A stretch of 64,000 nt of DNA. It comes from JAXMEB01 sp046348545. GTDB taxonomy: Bacteria; Pseudomonadota; Gammaproteobacteria; Berkiellales; Berkiellaceae. The position numbers and the translations under genes were made by a program. The stretch is taken from positions 1 through 64,000 of the forward strand of contig JAXMEB010000006.1 of the NCBI GenBank assembly GCA_046348545.1. The letters run 5' to 3'. Below, in pieces: positions 27,119 through 36,530 of the stretch (the first letter of the stretch is position 1; each line of letters starts with the position of its first letter). The notes beneath the pieces are model-generated. The model ran no database searches. It was given only the letters and a program-made list of their open reading frames with translations, and was not told the DNA's origin.

Positions 27119-30100
27119 ATGATTGCGCACATCTTGATGAGTTATGCCGGTGGCCCTGTAGCGATGGGGATGCAGCTTTTGCAACAAGTTGCTCTATATA
27201 GCACCCCAGCTTTTATGCATCAAGCCTCACTTTTATATTATAAACTGAAGCCCCTTGCGCATAACCATGCTCATTGGCTGGTTGAAGATTGTTTGGATAA
27301 GGCAGCGTCCTTATCAGCAAATACAGTGATGTTAAGTTTTAAAGGGATGCGTTTGTTAGATTACGCGACCAACCCGACTCGTTGTGGAGTTGGGTTTGCA
27401 ACGAGTCAATTACTAGCGAATCTAGCCAGCTATTACACAGATAACAAAGATGCACAAGCGGCGATGCTTTTTCTCGGCAGAGAAGCTGGTTTTATGGCCG
27501 TGGACGCATACCAACAATATGATGCCAACCTTTCTGAATCAGGTGCTTATGAGCATGAACTGAATCGTGCACTTACGATCTGGGGTAGCATTTTAGGAAA
27601 GACATATGGTGAATCTTTTGTTTATGGGATTCATGCGGTTACTCAATTCAAAAATGAGCTGTATCAAGCAGTGGGATGGACTGAGCATTCAGCGATAACA
27701 GAAATTAATAAAAGTATTGAAGCAGTCAGAAAGCGCCTAACCGGGTTGGAAAGTTATAAGCGCTTAGAAAGTATGCTTCAACAAAGCGAAGAACTTTTAA
27801 AGCCATTGCAAGGCTATTTTTTATCCAGTCAACTTGTTTTCCAGAAATTTAGAAGTATTCAGGAAGAGATTAACTACTGGCGCGAACGTACGCTTCAAGA
27901 AATAGAGGGTTGGGTGTACAAAACCATCGTACCTGACAGTAATTACCAAAAATACGCTACATTTTACCTACTTCAAGCGAAGCTGGCGATGCTTCAACAT
28001 CGTGTATTAGATGCTGAAAGAGAGTTAAAGTACTCGGAAAATATGCTTGCAGAAACTTCGCCAGCATCAACAAATCTATCTGAGCTCCAAAGAAACCACG
28101 AACAATCAAAAATGCGATATCAGGCACTTCAACTCGAAGCCAATCAATGTCGCGAAGAGCTTAATGTTGTTTGGGAATCCACGCCTAAGGCAGCACAGTT
28201 GCACTTAATGAAAGATGCACATGAGAACGAGTTTGTTACGCGGATGAAGCTTGAGGAAAAACGCCTAGATAAAGAATTTAAAGAAGGACATGATGCCAAC
28301 AATGAAGATGTTGAATCGGCGTCGGTAGCGCTTGAAGAAGCTACAATCGAACATCAAAAATCAGTGGATTTATCTATTTCTGCAGAAATAAAAATGATAG
28401 AAGTGCTCACTTCGATAGAAGAAAAGGATTTGGATATTTCTAGCAGTATGTTTCACAACGGAACTGAACGAGCGGCTGAAATATGGACGACAGAGCAATA
28501 TGATTTAATACAGGCATATGATTGTTTTGTTCAATATGAAAAGGAACTAGCACAGGCCAAAATACAATTACAAAAATCAGAAGCTTTATACCAAGCAGCA
28601 CAGCAAAATCACGATATAAATGAAAACATGATCTATGCGATTGACCAGCTGAATGGCAATAAAGATATCGTATGGGATGAGCATAAGCTGTCTAACGCGG
28701 TCCAGAATAAAACATCTGATGAATTCGCGAATGCTGCTATTGATGTCTTTGTCAATCTAGGGGTTATTGAGAGAGACCATGCAATTAGCAGGATGTATGA
28801 TACCTTCAAGAGGTCTGTTGATAAGACAAGACATAATAAACTTGTGCACTCTACTGCCCAGTTTAACAATAAGGTAAAAGAAGTTAAAAGTGATTATCGT
28901 GCTATGCGCGTGTCAATGGGAACAGCTTTTTTGGAGAAACTTAATGAAGCAAAAAGTAATTATATCGCCCTTTCAGAAAACGTCGATCAACTAGCTTCAA
29001 AAGCAGATCTTGCTAGAGAGAAATATTTAAATTTAACACCCGTTGAAACCAGAGAGAAATACCTTTCACAGTTCGAATGTGCCAGAGAAAGTTTAGAGCG
29101 TGCTCGCTGGGAAAGCACCCATAACATAGAAAGCATTCATCAGATTATTGTCACCATTGGCCAGCCCGAGATTGCAATAGGCGCTTTCTTACAAGAAAAT
29201 GAACAGGCCATAGAAAATCATCTGGGCTGGTATCTAGCGCGTTCTGCTTCAGTATGGCTGGCTGAATATAAACATTTATTCTTGAGTTTCTCAAATTTCC
29301 ATTCCATTAACAAAGATAGGAACGAGATGTTTTCGGAATTTCGAAGCAAAGGTGTTGATCCAAGCACCATAGCTGAGCAAAAAAGCCGTATCGATGAATT
29401 CATTTCAGAGCAAATCTTACAAGATGCCAGAAATTACTTTTTGGATTCGCAGAGAGTTGAGGGAACCTCAGATAACCCTGAGTTGATTGTGAATCGCATT
29501 CTTTACATTTTAGACAGAGGGATGGGGAGATTGAATCGAGACCCTAAAGTGCCTTTAGGCGTAGGCGGGAAACCATTAAGCACTTTGTTAACCGAATCAC
29601 TGAGTATGCGAAGCGATGATGAGACCAAAAGACTCATCTATCAGGCCCTACAGGAAAATACAAAGTCAGAATCAATCAATGTAGTAGGACAATGGACGCC
29701 TCCGCCACCACCACCGCCAGTGCAGGTATCAAAACCTCGAAAAAAGAAATGGTATAACAAAGCTTTGGATGTGGTTAAATACATTGCTAATGAAATCCTC
29801 AAAAACGGCGGTGGCGGAAATGTGAGCTCAGACGGTGTATCCATTGGAGCGCGAGGGTATGAGCATTTCAATATATATCGATTTAATCATCAAGCTCAGA
29901 ATATATTGAACATTAAACAACAGACACCCTCGCAGTATCCCACCATTGTCCGAAATGGCCCAAATATCAATACTTCTAGTGCTGAGCATAACCATTTTGC
30001 TTCAATGATGCCTTATCCCCGTTTAATTGAAATTTTAGAAAATGACGGCGTATCTTTTCCTACTCCGAGCAACAGCGCTAACGATATTATAACTAATGTC

Positions 30101-31030
30101 GTTACGCCCTCTGTGCAGTCATCTTCAACAATCCTTCCAGTCTCACTAGCATCACCCGTTGCGCAGATGGTTAGAGAAGCAAGGTATCAGCCTTTCAATA
30201 ATCCAGTGTACCCTCTTCAGGAAAGAGCAAGCTCTCAGCAAGCCATGACAGCAACATCTGTATTGAATTATTTTGTATCAACTTCTAATGCATCTATATC
30301 TTCCGCAGCCAGGAATACTTTGGCAAATGCCCCCATAATGCCTGTAAGACAAGCATCACAGACAAACACCTCTTCGATTTCTACTAATTTTGCAAGACTT
30401 AATGCAGATGGAACTCGAAGTGATTATGGTTTTCCGATATATCAACACGAACCCAACGAATCTAGTTTCCCGATTCATAATGAAGTCGATGGCCTGTACG
30501 AGGGGATGCCAATTGAGCAAGCTCTCGGGCAACGATTGGGGACGCCAATTCATCATGTAGAGCCGAATTTCACGTCGCTCCCTATCTTTACACAAGCTGC
30601 TATTCTATATATGCTGCGGCGCAACTATTCACACAATAGTGAATATGTGCCCAATGAAAAGCATAGACAAGCTGCACCTAGAGAGGTAAGCATCGATCCA
30701 TTTTACTACCAGCCTGAAAAAGCAGAAAAATTGTTACATGAGGCACTCGAAAAGCGGTATCAGTCTAAAAATGGAAAGCAATATTATTCGCCAATTAGGG
30801 ATATCAATGGGGATTTACATGTGTTTGTATTTCAACCTACACATAATGATAACCGCGAGTATCATGGATATCTATATGAAACGACTGACGGGAAGAGAAG
30901 CATTAATGAGGATATTTTAAATGTTGCTAAAATATGGAGAGAAGACGGTAGCATTAGTAAGACCGAATATAAGAAAATGGTTAACAATAAAATGAATTGG
31001 GCAAAAGGTTCTAAGAAGGAATTCCGATGA
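27119..31030 (+). CDS. giant coiled-coil protein with C-terminal candidate toxin domain
   Basis: The 1,303-residue frame begins with a mixed helical region (~1-200), then long coiled coils (~200-650; e.g. EINKSIEAVRKRLTGLESYK). A PPPPPPP tract follows at ~860, then a basic KPRKKKW, a glycine-rich stretch and a Ser/Asn-rich low-complexity linker (~900-1180). A compact C-terminal ~115 residues (from PREVSIDPFYYQPEKAEKLL) is the likely effector or toxin domain; I do not recognise it. ATG at 27119 has no spaced ribosome site, and the same frame is open back to 27069, fitting the view that this is the continuation of the ankyrin gene upstream. The next gene overlaps its stop by 4 bases, a toxin-immunity arrangement. 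Confidence 0.65.
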   Translation: MIAHILMSYAGGPVAMGMQLLQQVALYSTPAFMHQASLLYYKLKPLAHNHAHWLVEDCLDKAASLSANTVMLSFKGMRLLDYATNPTRCGVGFATSQLLANLASYYTDNKDAQAAMLFLGREAGFMAVDAYQQYDANLSESGAYEHELNRALTIWGSILGKTYGESFVYGIHAVTQFKNELYQAVGWTEHSAITEINKSIEAVRKRLTGLESYKRLESMLQQSEELLKPLQGYFLSSQLVFQKFRSIQEEINYWRERTLQEIEGWVYKTIVPDSNYQKYATFYLLQAKLAMLQHRVLDAERELKYSENMLAETSPASTNLSELQRNHEQSKMRYQALQLEANQCREELNVVWESTPKAAQLHLMKDAHENEFVTRMKLEEKRLDKEFKEGHDANNEDVESASVALEEATIEHQKSVDLSISAEIKMIEVLTSIEEKDLDISSSMFHNGTERAAEIWTTEQYDLIQAYDCFVQYEKELAQAKIQLQKSEALYQAAQQNHDINENMIYAIDQLNGNKDIVWDEHKLSNAVQNKTSDEFANAAIDVFVNLGVIERDHAISRMYDTFKRSVDKTRHNKLVHSTAQFNNKVKEVKSDYRAMRVSMGTAFLEKLNEAKSNYIALSENVDQLASKADLAREKYLNLTPVETREKYLSQFECARESLERARWESTHNIESIHQIIVTIGQPEIAIGAFLQENEQAIENHLGWYLARSASVWLAEYKHLFLSFSNFHSINKDRNEMFSEFRSKGVDPSTIAEQKSRIDEFISEQILQDARNYFLDSQRVEGTSDNPELIVNRILYILDRGMGRLNRDPKVPLGVGGKPLSTLLTESLSMRSDDETKRLIYQALQENTKSESINVVGQWTPPPPPPPVQVSKPRKKKWYNKALDVVKYIANEILKNGGGGNVSSDGVSIGARGYEHFNIYRFNHQAQNILNIKQQTPSQYPTIVRNGPNINTSSAEHNHFASMMPYPRLIEILENDGVSFPTPSNSANDIITNVVTPSVQSSSTILPVSLASPVAQMVREARYQPFNNPVYPLQERASSQQAMTATSVLNYFVSTSNASISSAARNTLANAPIMPVRQASQTNTSSISTNFARLNADGTRSDYGFPIYQHEPNESSFPIHNEVDGLYEGMPIEQALGQRLGTPIHHVEPNFTSLPIFTQAAILYMLRRNYSHNSEYVPNEKHRQAAPREVSIDPFYYQPEKAEKLLHEALEKRYQSKNGKQYYSPIRDINGDLHVFVFQPTHNDNREYHGYLYETTDGKRSINEDILNVAKIWREDGSISKTEYKKMVNNKMNWAKGSKKEFR

Positions 31031-31773
31031 AACTATTTGGAAATAAATCAGAATTTGCTATTGAGTATGGCCATATCACTGAATTTTACCCAGAAGCTTA
31101 TCCAGGGAGACCTGATTTAGATGATGAGTTTGATTATTGGGTTAGTTTCTGGGTTAAGGGAAAGAATCTCTTTGAATCAAATCGTATTGAGGGTGTTATA
31201 GATACTTATTGGTATGATCTAAATTTATTGATAGAGTTTTTCTGTGAAGGGCTTCCTTTTCAGTTGCAATGGGATCCTGTGCCAGCAAAAGGAGTTCATA
31301 CGAAAAATCATCATGATGCAAACATTCTCGTTCGCTTGGCCACTTTTTTGGATCAAGAAGATTATGATGATATTCAAGAAGAAGATAATGATTTTCTAGA
31401 TTGCGTTGATTTTAATCTATACCAAATACAGCCTGCCGAAATTTCAGAACAGATTGAATGGGGATATCATCATAAATTAATCACAGCAAGACAAGCTTCT
31501 TTTTTGCCTAATGTGGTTATCGCTAGGCATTATACAGATCCAAATAAAATTGAGATTTGTTATCAATCAGCAGGTATGGTATACACTGATCAATACGACT
31601 ATAAATACGAATTTACTCACCCAACAGGTGTCGCTCTGGTTGATATCAAATTGTATAAGCAAGTCATTGTGGATTTTTGCTTAGATTTTATCAATTGTCA
31701 CAAGAATAAGCATCCTAAACGGATGGGTGAGTATATGGAAAAATTGAAAATAGCTATGACTATTGAAGTTTAA
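31027..31773 (+). CDS. probable immunity protein, partner of the giant coiled-coil protein
   Basis: The ATG overlaps the preceding stop (ATGA), so translation is coupled. The 248-residue product is acidic (e.g. DQEDYDDIQEEDNDFLD), has no signal peptide or membrane segment, and begins MKLFGNKSEFAIEYG. From memory this opening resembles the FGxKxxFAIE start of Imm42-type immunity proteins, although this protein is longer. Immunity genes of polymorphic toxins are small, acidic, cytosolic and directly 3' of the toxin, all true here. The stop is followed at once by relaxase-derived sequence, so the pair lies at a junction. Confidence 0.55.
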   Translation: MKLFGNKSEFAIEYGHITEFYPEAYPGRPDLDDEFDYWVSFWVKGKNLFESNRIEGVIDTYWYDLNLLIEFFCEGLPFQLQWDPVPAKGVHTKNHHDANILVRLATFLDQEDYDDIQEEDNDFLDCVDFNLYQIQPAEISEQIEWGYHHKLITARQASFLPNVVIARHYTDPNKIEICYQSAGMVYTDQYDYKYEFTHPTGVALVDIKLYKQVIVDFCLDFINCHKNKHPKRMGEYMEKLKIAMTIEV

Positions 31774-32461
31774 GTCTGAACAAATTAGCCAGAAAGCGAT
31801 TGATTCATGAGGGCAAGCTCGAGGTCGGCAAAGCTTATATGACCGATTCAGGTAAGCGATTTTTTTCGGTCGGTGAGAAGACTGTGTTTGGCGAAAATGA
31901 TAAAACGCTGGGCAAAAAAAATGGGACACGTGCTGAAATTACTTGTCTTGGTAAAGACGAAATTTTGGCAAAGCTTAGTGATAATCAGAATGTGACTATC
32001 AACCTTAAGGAATACAATAAGCTCGACTATGCTTATGCCACGACCATTCATAAAGCAGAGGGGATGACTGTCGATAATTGCCATGTGCTGGTCCAGGCAT
32101 CAGTGCCTTAAAGGGCTGTTTGGTTGACCTAAAGGTCAGTCGAGACAGAATTGACCTAGGATATGTGTTGAGGGCTGATTTGGCGACACAAAAATTTATC
32201 GATATCAAAGCACCCAAAATGGAATTCAATCTGCCTAAACAGTTTGAGGGGAGGGTGATAGACCGATTTGAGCAGAAGGATAAAGCCTATTTGCGTGTAA
32301 TGACGCCAGACAAAAAGATGCTCTGCGTACCCGAATGCCCAGGGATGGAGCAATATATGGGCAAGCATATCAATGTTGAGCGTCAGGAAAAGGGGGGGGC
32401 GTTTGTTTTAACAAATCACAAAACAATCGAAAATAAGTATAAATGCGAAATTGAAAGATAA
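31774..32461 (+). pseudogene. relaxase traA 3' fragment with internal deletion
   Basis: This stretch aligns with traA codons from about residue 557 to the C-terminus. The first block (LEVGKAYMTDSGKRFFSVGE... TTIHKAEGMTVDNCHVL) matches traA near 18.81-19.13 kb. It is joined to the second block (ISALKGCLVDLKVSRDRIDL...) by deletion of ~410 bases, which shifts the frame. Many silent and some amino-acid differences show that it is an old or imported homologue rather than a fresh duplicate. Homology starts within a few bases of the immunity-like stop codon. 32462-32634 is a non-coding leader for the next gene. Confidence 0.88.
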
Positions 32462-32634
32462 AAATAAGGTAGAGGCCTAGTAGCGTTGCAAAGCTAAGCA
32501 TATTATAGTCAGCTCGCCAACCTATTTCTCTCAATTTGTCTGAATTGTATAGTTAATAAGTTGACTGATGCTAGTGCTGATTGTAGAATCTCATGCTCAT
32601 GTCTATCTAATCAATCTGACAAAGGTGTATATCC

Positions 32635-33012
32635 ATGCTTAGCCAAAAAATTATGAATGCTGACGGTTCAGTCAATGTTAAAGCTTATTTTGCTATCGAG
32701 CCTAGCTCAAAACGGATTGAAATTCTCAAAGAGCTGCAAGCAACTGGACAGGATTTAGCTTTTCAAACATTACGAGCAGCCGTAATTCAAGAAGCTGCAC
32801 GACAAGAATTAGAAAAGCAAGAAGCGCTAAGAGGTATTGTGAAAGCATCTGCAAATATCGCCAGTTTAGACCAGCAGATAGCTGGTATAGATAAAGCAAT
32901 CACTGACTTGAAAAAGGAAACAGATCGAAAGGCTATGCAAATGATTCAGGACTATTCTGCTGACAACAAGCCTCAGCAGCCTTCTAAAAAGTCAACCTGT
33001 ATCATTTCATAA
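32635..33012 (+). CDS. coiled-coil protein ending in a CaaX box; candidate prenylated effector
   Basis: The 125-residue product is predicted almost wholly helical (LRAAVIQEAARQELEKQEALR...). It has a flexible NKPQQPSKKST linker and ends in CIIS. A C-terminal Cys-Ile-Ile-Ser fits the CaaX rule for host farnesyltransferase (Ser at X), and the neighbouring lysines favour membrane binding. Bacteria have no CaaX prenylation themselves; Legionella effectors with such tails are modified by the host. ATG at 32635 has AAAGGTG upstream. The segment DQQIAGIDKAITDLKKETDRK is shared with the broken gene opposite (33032-35343). The gene ends at the bidirectional hairpin at 33024. Confidence 0.65.
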   Translation: MLSQKIMNADGSVNVKAYFAIEPSSKRIEILKELQATGQDLAFQTLRAAVIQEAARQELEKQEALRGIVKASANIASLDQQIAGIDKAITDLKKETDRKAMQMIQDYSADNKPQQPSKKSTCIIS

Positions 33013-33023
33013 TTAAAATGAAA

Positions 33024-33049
33024 TCGCGCATTTATATGCGCGCTTTTTT
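33024..33049. terminator. bidirectional terminator between convergent genes
   Basis: GCGCAT/ATGCGC arms around TTAT are followed by T6 on the plus strand, and A-rich sequence precedes them. The stop codon of the minus-strand gene lies inside the hairpin. Confidence 0.75.
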
Positions 33050-33402
33050 AGAGCTTGATTCCGGTTTGGATGCAGAACTTTGAGCGTGTTGTATTTCAGC
33101 TTTGCTTGCTCCAAGGAAATCAAGCTCATCTAAGACATTGGGTCTTTTTTCTGACAGTCTATCAATATATTTGTTTAATATTGCAACTTGATTTATTTTT
33201 TCCATAAGTAGGTCGTCTTTCACTTCTAAAAGCTTTAAATTACTTTGTGCATTAGCATCTTGCAAAACAACTAAACTGGCCAAGAGATCGTCCAAAGCTG
33301 CATGTGGCTTTTCTATGTGGTTAGGTTTCAAGAACTGTTTGACCCGCCCCTGACTTTCCGGACACCTCACTAAGATAGTAAAATCTGTCCTAGAGGTGTT
33401 AA

Positions 33403-33717
33403 ATGAGTCAGAAGAAATTAGTCAATATTGTGAAGCAGCGTAGCAAATATAGCTTACAATTCAAAGAACAAGCAGTTAAAAGGGCTGAGATCGATGGTAT
33501 ATCCAAAGTAGCTACCGATCTTGGTTTGTCAGAGAGCGTTATTTATGCCTGGCGGAAAAAGCTAGAGCAAACAGGCATCCCCTTTGAAGACCAGAAGATT
33601 CAATCAGCTGAAATGGCGAGGCTAAAGCGTGAAAACACACGCTTGGCTCAGGAGAATGCTTTCCTAAAAAAGGTGGCAACGTACTTCGCGAAGGACGAAG
33701 AGCGAGGTACGAAATGA
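33403..33717 (+). CDS. IS3 transposase OrfA
   Basis: The 104-residue protein has an N-terminal helix-turn-helix (FKEQAVKRAEIDGISKVATDLGLS) and a C-terminal leucine zipper (ARLKRENTRLAQENAFLKKVA), the standard OrfA layout. It overlaps orfB by 4 bases in the -1 frame. In IS3 elements, -1 frameshifting there yields the OrfAB transposase. Confidence 0.95.
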   Translation: MSQKKLVNIVKQRSKYSLQFKEQAVKRAEIDGISKVATDLGLSESVIYAWRKKLEQTGIPFEDQKIQSAEMARLKRENTRLAQENAFLKKVATYFAKDEERGTK

Positions 33718-34562
33718 TTAAAGAGAACGAACCATTTTTTGAAACTCGAATGATGTGCCGTGTTCTGTGTGTCTCACGCAGTGGCTATTATGACTGGGTT
33801 AAACGAACGCCATCACGCCGAGAACAAGAAAATGAGAATTTGGCTGTTCAAATTAAAACCATTTTTGATAATCAAAAACAACGTGTTGGTGCTATCCGAA
33901 TCACGAAAAGCCTTAGGAAATCTGGTCTCAAGATTGGCAAGAATCGAGTGGCGCATATTATGCGAAAACAAGGGTGGCGTGCTAAAGGTGCTCGAAAATT
34001 TAAAGCAACAACCAACAGTAAACATAATCTACCAGTCGCTCCGAATCTGCTTCAGCAAAATTTTGAAGCAAGCAGGCCTAATCAAAAGTGGGTCTCCGAC
34101 CTCACTTATATTTGGACTGAAGAAGGCTGGTTGTATTTGGCTGTTGTGTTAGACCTCTATTCTCGCATGGTTGTGGGGTGGGCAATGGGAGAACGTATGA
34201 CCGCATCTTTGGTATGCAATGCTTTGCAAATGGCTCTATGGCGCCGTAAGCACCCTCATGGGGTTATCATTCATTCAGATCGAGGGGTTCAGTATTGCTC
34301 AAAGGAATACCAAGCACTACTAGCTAAATACAATCTGATTTGCAGCATGAGCAAAAAAGGTGATTGTTATGACAATGGTGCCATGGAAAGCTGGAATGGG
34401 AGTCTCAAGGTTGAAGCTATCCACGGTGAGTGCTTCAAAACGCGCCAGGAAGCCATGCAGCATGTTTTCGATTACATCGATGTCTATTATAATCGTCAGC
34501 GCCTTCATTCTAAATTGGGCTATTTGAGCCCCGTTGAGTTTGAAGGCAAAATAGTCGCTTAG
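33714..34562 (+). CDS. IS3 transposase OrfB
   Basis: OrfB supplies the DDE catalytic core. The motifs are WVSDLTYIWTEEGWLYLAVV (first Asp), HSDRGVQY (second Asp) and NGAMESWNGSLK (Glu). The 282 residues are complete and identical to copy 2. Confidence 0.95.
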   Translation: MIKENEPFFETRMMCRVLCVSRSGYYDWVKRTPSRREQENENLAVQIKTIFDNQKQRVGAIRITKSLRKSGLKIGKNRVAHIMRKQGWRAKGARKFKATTNSKHNLPVAPNLLQQNFEASRPNQKWVSDLTYIWTEEGWLYLAVVLDLYSRMVVGWAMGERMTASLVCNALQMALWRRKHPHGVIIHSDRGVQYCSKEYQALLAKYNLICSMSKKGDCYDNGAMESWNGSLKVEAIHGECFKTRQEAMQHVFDYIDVYYNRQRLHSKLGYLSPVEFEGKIVA

Positions 34563-35433
34563 TGTCCTGTCCGTTTTTTCGGGGGAAGGTCAGTTCTTTA
34601 TTGCTTAAGACAGTTTGGATTTTTGCATTCACCCTTAATTGATCGTTAGCAGAAAGACTGTCTGCGTAAGCAGGAAGTATGGTAGTTACAGTAACGCCCG
34701 ATAGTGGCTGGGAAAAGAATCTATTTTGATCTATTCTTTCGCAGTGTTCAGATACGAAATTGCGTAAATTATTTTGCTGGGCGGGTCGCAGATTCACGGC
34801 TGCGGGGTGTGTCTGAATCATGTTCATAGCTTGCTGCTGCGTTTGAGTCTGTAGTTGAGCAATGGCAGTATTAATTTGTGCAATTTGTTGATCTATTCTT
34901 CTGATATTATCCAATGCAGTCAGAACCTGAGAGATTGCAGCCATCATTTCAGGATCAGCCTTTAGCTCATCAAGCAATCTTTGCATATCAATCACTTGAG
35001 CCTTCATTACCTCATCATTTCCAGCCATTTGCTTAGACTTTTCTTCAGCTTGTTTCTTCAATAGCTCAGATATTATCATTGCGTTTTTATCTAATTCCTT
35101 TTGTTCGTGAAATTTACGAAACATTTCCTCACGCTCATGTTGAAGCAAGTCTCTGAGGCAGAGTGCATAGAGAGCTTCATTCCTCATCTTTTGCCCAATA
35201 TCAGGATCCCAATTTATTTCAGATGACGAAAGCATAGGAGCGGGTAGCATTTTTTTTATCATTCTCACGTTTGGATTGGATATTTCAGATAGGTCAATTT
35301 TTCTAAGGTCCTCAAATATGGTATCTCGATAGTTTAATTGCATGACCATTCTCCAATGATGAGGTCTATGTAAGTTAGACAGAATAATCCGAGAGGAGTT
35401 CGCTGTAGCGGCAAAGTGTGTAGCGGCAACGAA

Positions 35434-35500
35434 TTGCCTCACATTAAAAGTAACCCTATGAATACAAAAAGAGTTTCGTTGCCTCATATTAAAAGTAACC
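35434..35500. repeat. two 22-bp direct repeats at the transposase left end
   Basis: TTGCCTCACATTAAAAGTAA.. (35434-35455) and TTGCCTCATATTAAAAGTAA.. (35479-35500) differ at one base and lie 20-85 bases before the transposase ATG. They probably are sub-terminal transposase-binding sites of that IS. TGTAGCGGCAA is also repeated twice at 35404-35430. The exact outer end of the element is not identifiable. Confidence 0.6.
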
Positions 35501-35519
35501 AAGGAACGGGAGGTTACAC

Positions 35520-36446
35520 ATGGGGTATCAAGAAAGAAAAAGCTATCTCGCCGCAATATTGTTGCGGTACGCGAATGCGAGTAGGTCAGAAAAAATAAAA
35601 ATTTTAGACGAATTTTGCGCTGTATGTGAATACAACCGAAAATACGCAATTAGACTTCTAAAGAAAGTCCCATCAGAACGCCAAACCAGAAGTGGCCCTA
35701 AATCACGATATACAGAACCATCTCTACTTGAGGCCTTAAAACGCATATGGCTTACTGCTGACCAACCTTGCGGTAAACGGTTAAAGCCTATTCTTAGATT
35801 ATGGCTACCCAGTTACGAAGCGACTTATGGCACTTTGTCTGATGATGTGAAGCAAAAGATTCTGAACATCAGTGCCGCTAGCATCGATAGATTACTTAAG
35901 GCTATCAGACCGACAAACCAGCCCAAAGGACGCTGTACAACCAAGCCTGGCTCACTCTTAAAATCTCATATTGAAATCCAATTTAGCCATTGGGATATTC
36001 AACAGCCTGGTTATTTAGAAGCAGATACGGTTGCGCACTGTGGCAATACCGTTGCTGGTAATTTTGCTTGGAGTTTAACTGTGACTGATATCTGCACAGG
36101 TTGGACAGAAAATAGAGCGATGTGGAATATAGATCATGGCCCTGTTTATGAGAGGATCAGCGACATAGAAGCAGTTTTACCTTTTGAAGTGCTTGGTTTT
36201 GATTGTGATAACGGAGGGGAGTTTATTAATCATGCTCTATATGATTATTTTGTAAAAAGAGATAGCCCCGTTGCATTTACTCGATCTCGTCCCTACAAAA
36301 AAAATGACAATGCCCACGTTGAACAAAAAAATTGGACGCATGTTAGAAATTTATTCGGCTATGATAGGCTAGATAATTGGCATGTTGTTCCCTTAATGAA
36401 TGAGCTATACAGGAAAGAATGGAGTTTACTTCAGAATCTGACCTTC
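35520..36446 (+). pseudogene. integrase-core (ISNCY-like) transposase, 3' end cut by IS256
   Basis: ATG at 35520 has GGGAGG upstream. After an HTH-like start (CEYNRKYAIRLLKKVP), the DDE core reads PGYLEADTVAHCGN, LGFDCDNGGEFIN and KNDNAHVEQKNW. This pattern is seen in ISNCY-type transposases. The coding frame runs into the left end of the IS256 element at 36447, which replaces the natural C-terminus after LLQNLTF; no remainder is found beyond the IS256 right end. It is inactive. Confidence 0.8.
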
Positions 36447-36530
36447 GGTAGTGTAAAGAATTCTGTGTCTGGCGATCTGAATCGCAGCAATCATACTTAA
36501 GGTATGTTTAGAGACACAGGAAACATTAGA

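Larger units (their letters stand above)
33340..34592. mobile_element. IS3-family element, copy 1, 3-bp target duplication GTT
   Basis: The element runs from TGACCCGCCCCTGACTTTCC to CGGGGGAAGGTCA, with related inverted ends (TGACC...CCCC...CGGACA). It is flanked by GTT on both sides (33337-33339, 34593-34595). Copy 2 (42528-43780) encodes identical proteins, so both are recent insertions. Confidence 0.93.
33032..35343 (-). pseudogene. coiled-coil paralogue of the CaaX protein, interrupted by IS3
   Basis: Excising IS3 (33340-34592) and one GTT duplication joins 35343-34596 to 33339-33032. The result is 1,056 bases, exactly 352 codons, reading NKEQFLKPNHIEK across the junction. The 351-residue product is a helical/coiled-coil protein (MQLNYRDTIFEDLRKIDLSE at the start). 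Its middle (IDQQIAQINTAIAQLQTQTQQQ) parallels the CaaX protein; the tail is SSSKKARI without a CaaX cysteine. ATG at 35343 has GGAGA seven bases before it. The intact reading frame shows the IS insertion is the only lesion and is recent. Confidence 0.75.

Noticed and set aside
27013..27201. Short plus-strand frame across the ankyrin/coiled-coil junction
   Set aside because: It overlaps two better frames and has no start signal; it is an alternative frame at the proposed frameshift.
33032..33370. A separate 112-residue minus-strand gene
   Set aside because: Its first residues lie in the IS3 end, and excision joins it in frame to the upstream coiled-coil gene.
35344..35649. N-terminal extension of the minus-strand coiled-coil frame
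   Set aside because: It is read through the end of the integrase-core IS; the internal ATG at 35343 with GGAGA is the better start.
36447..36500. C-terminal end SVKNSVSGDLNRSNHT of the integrase-core transposase
   Set aside because: These codons lie in the IS256 left end, so they are not part of the original protein.
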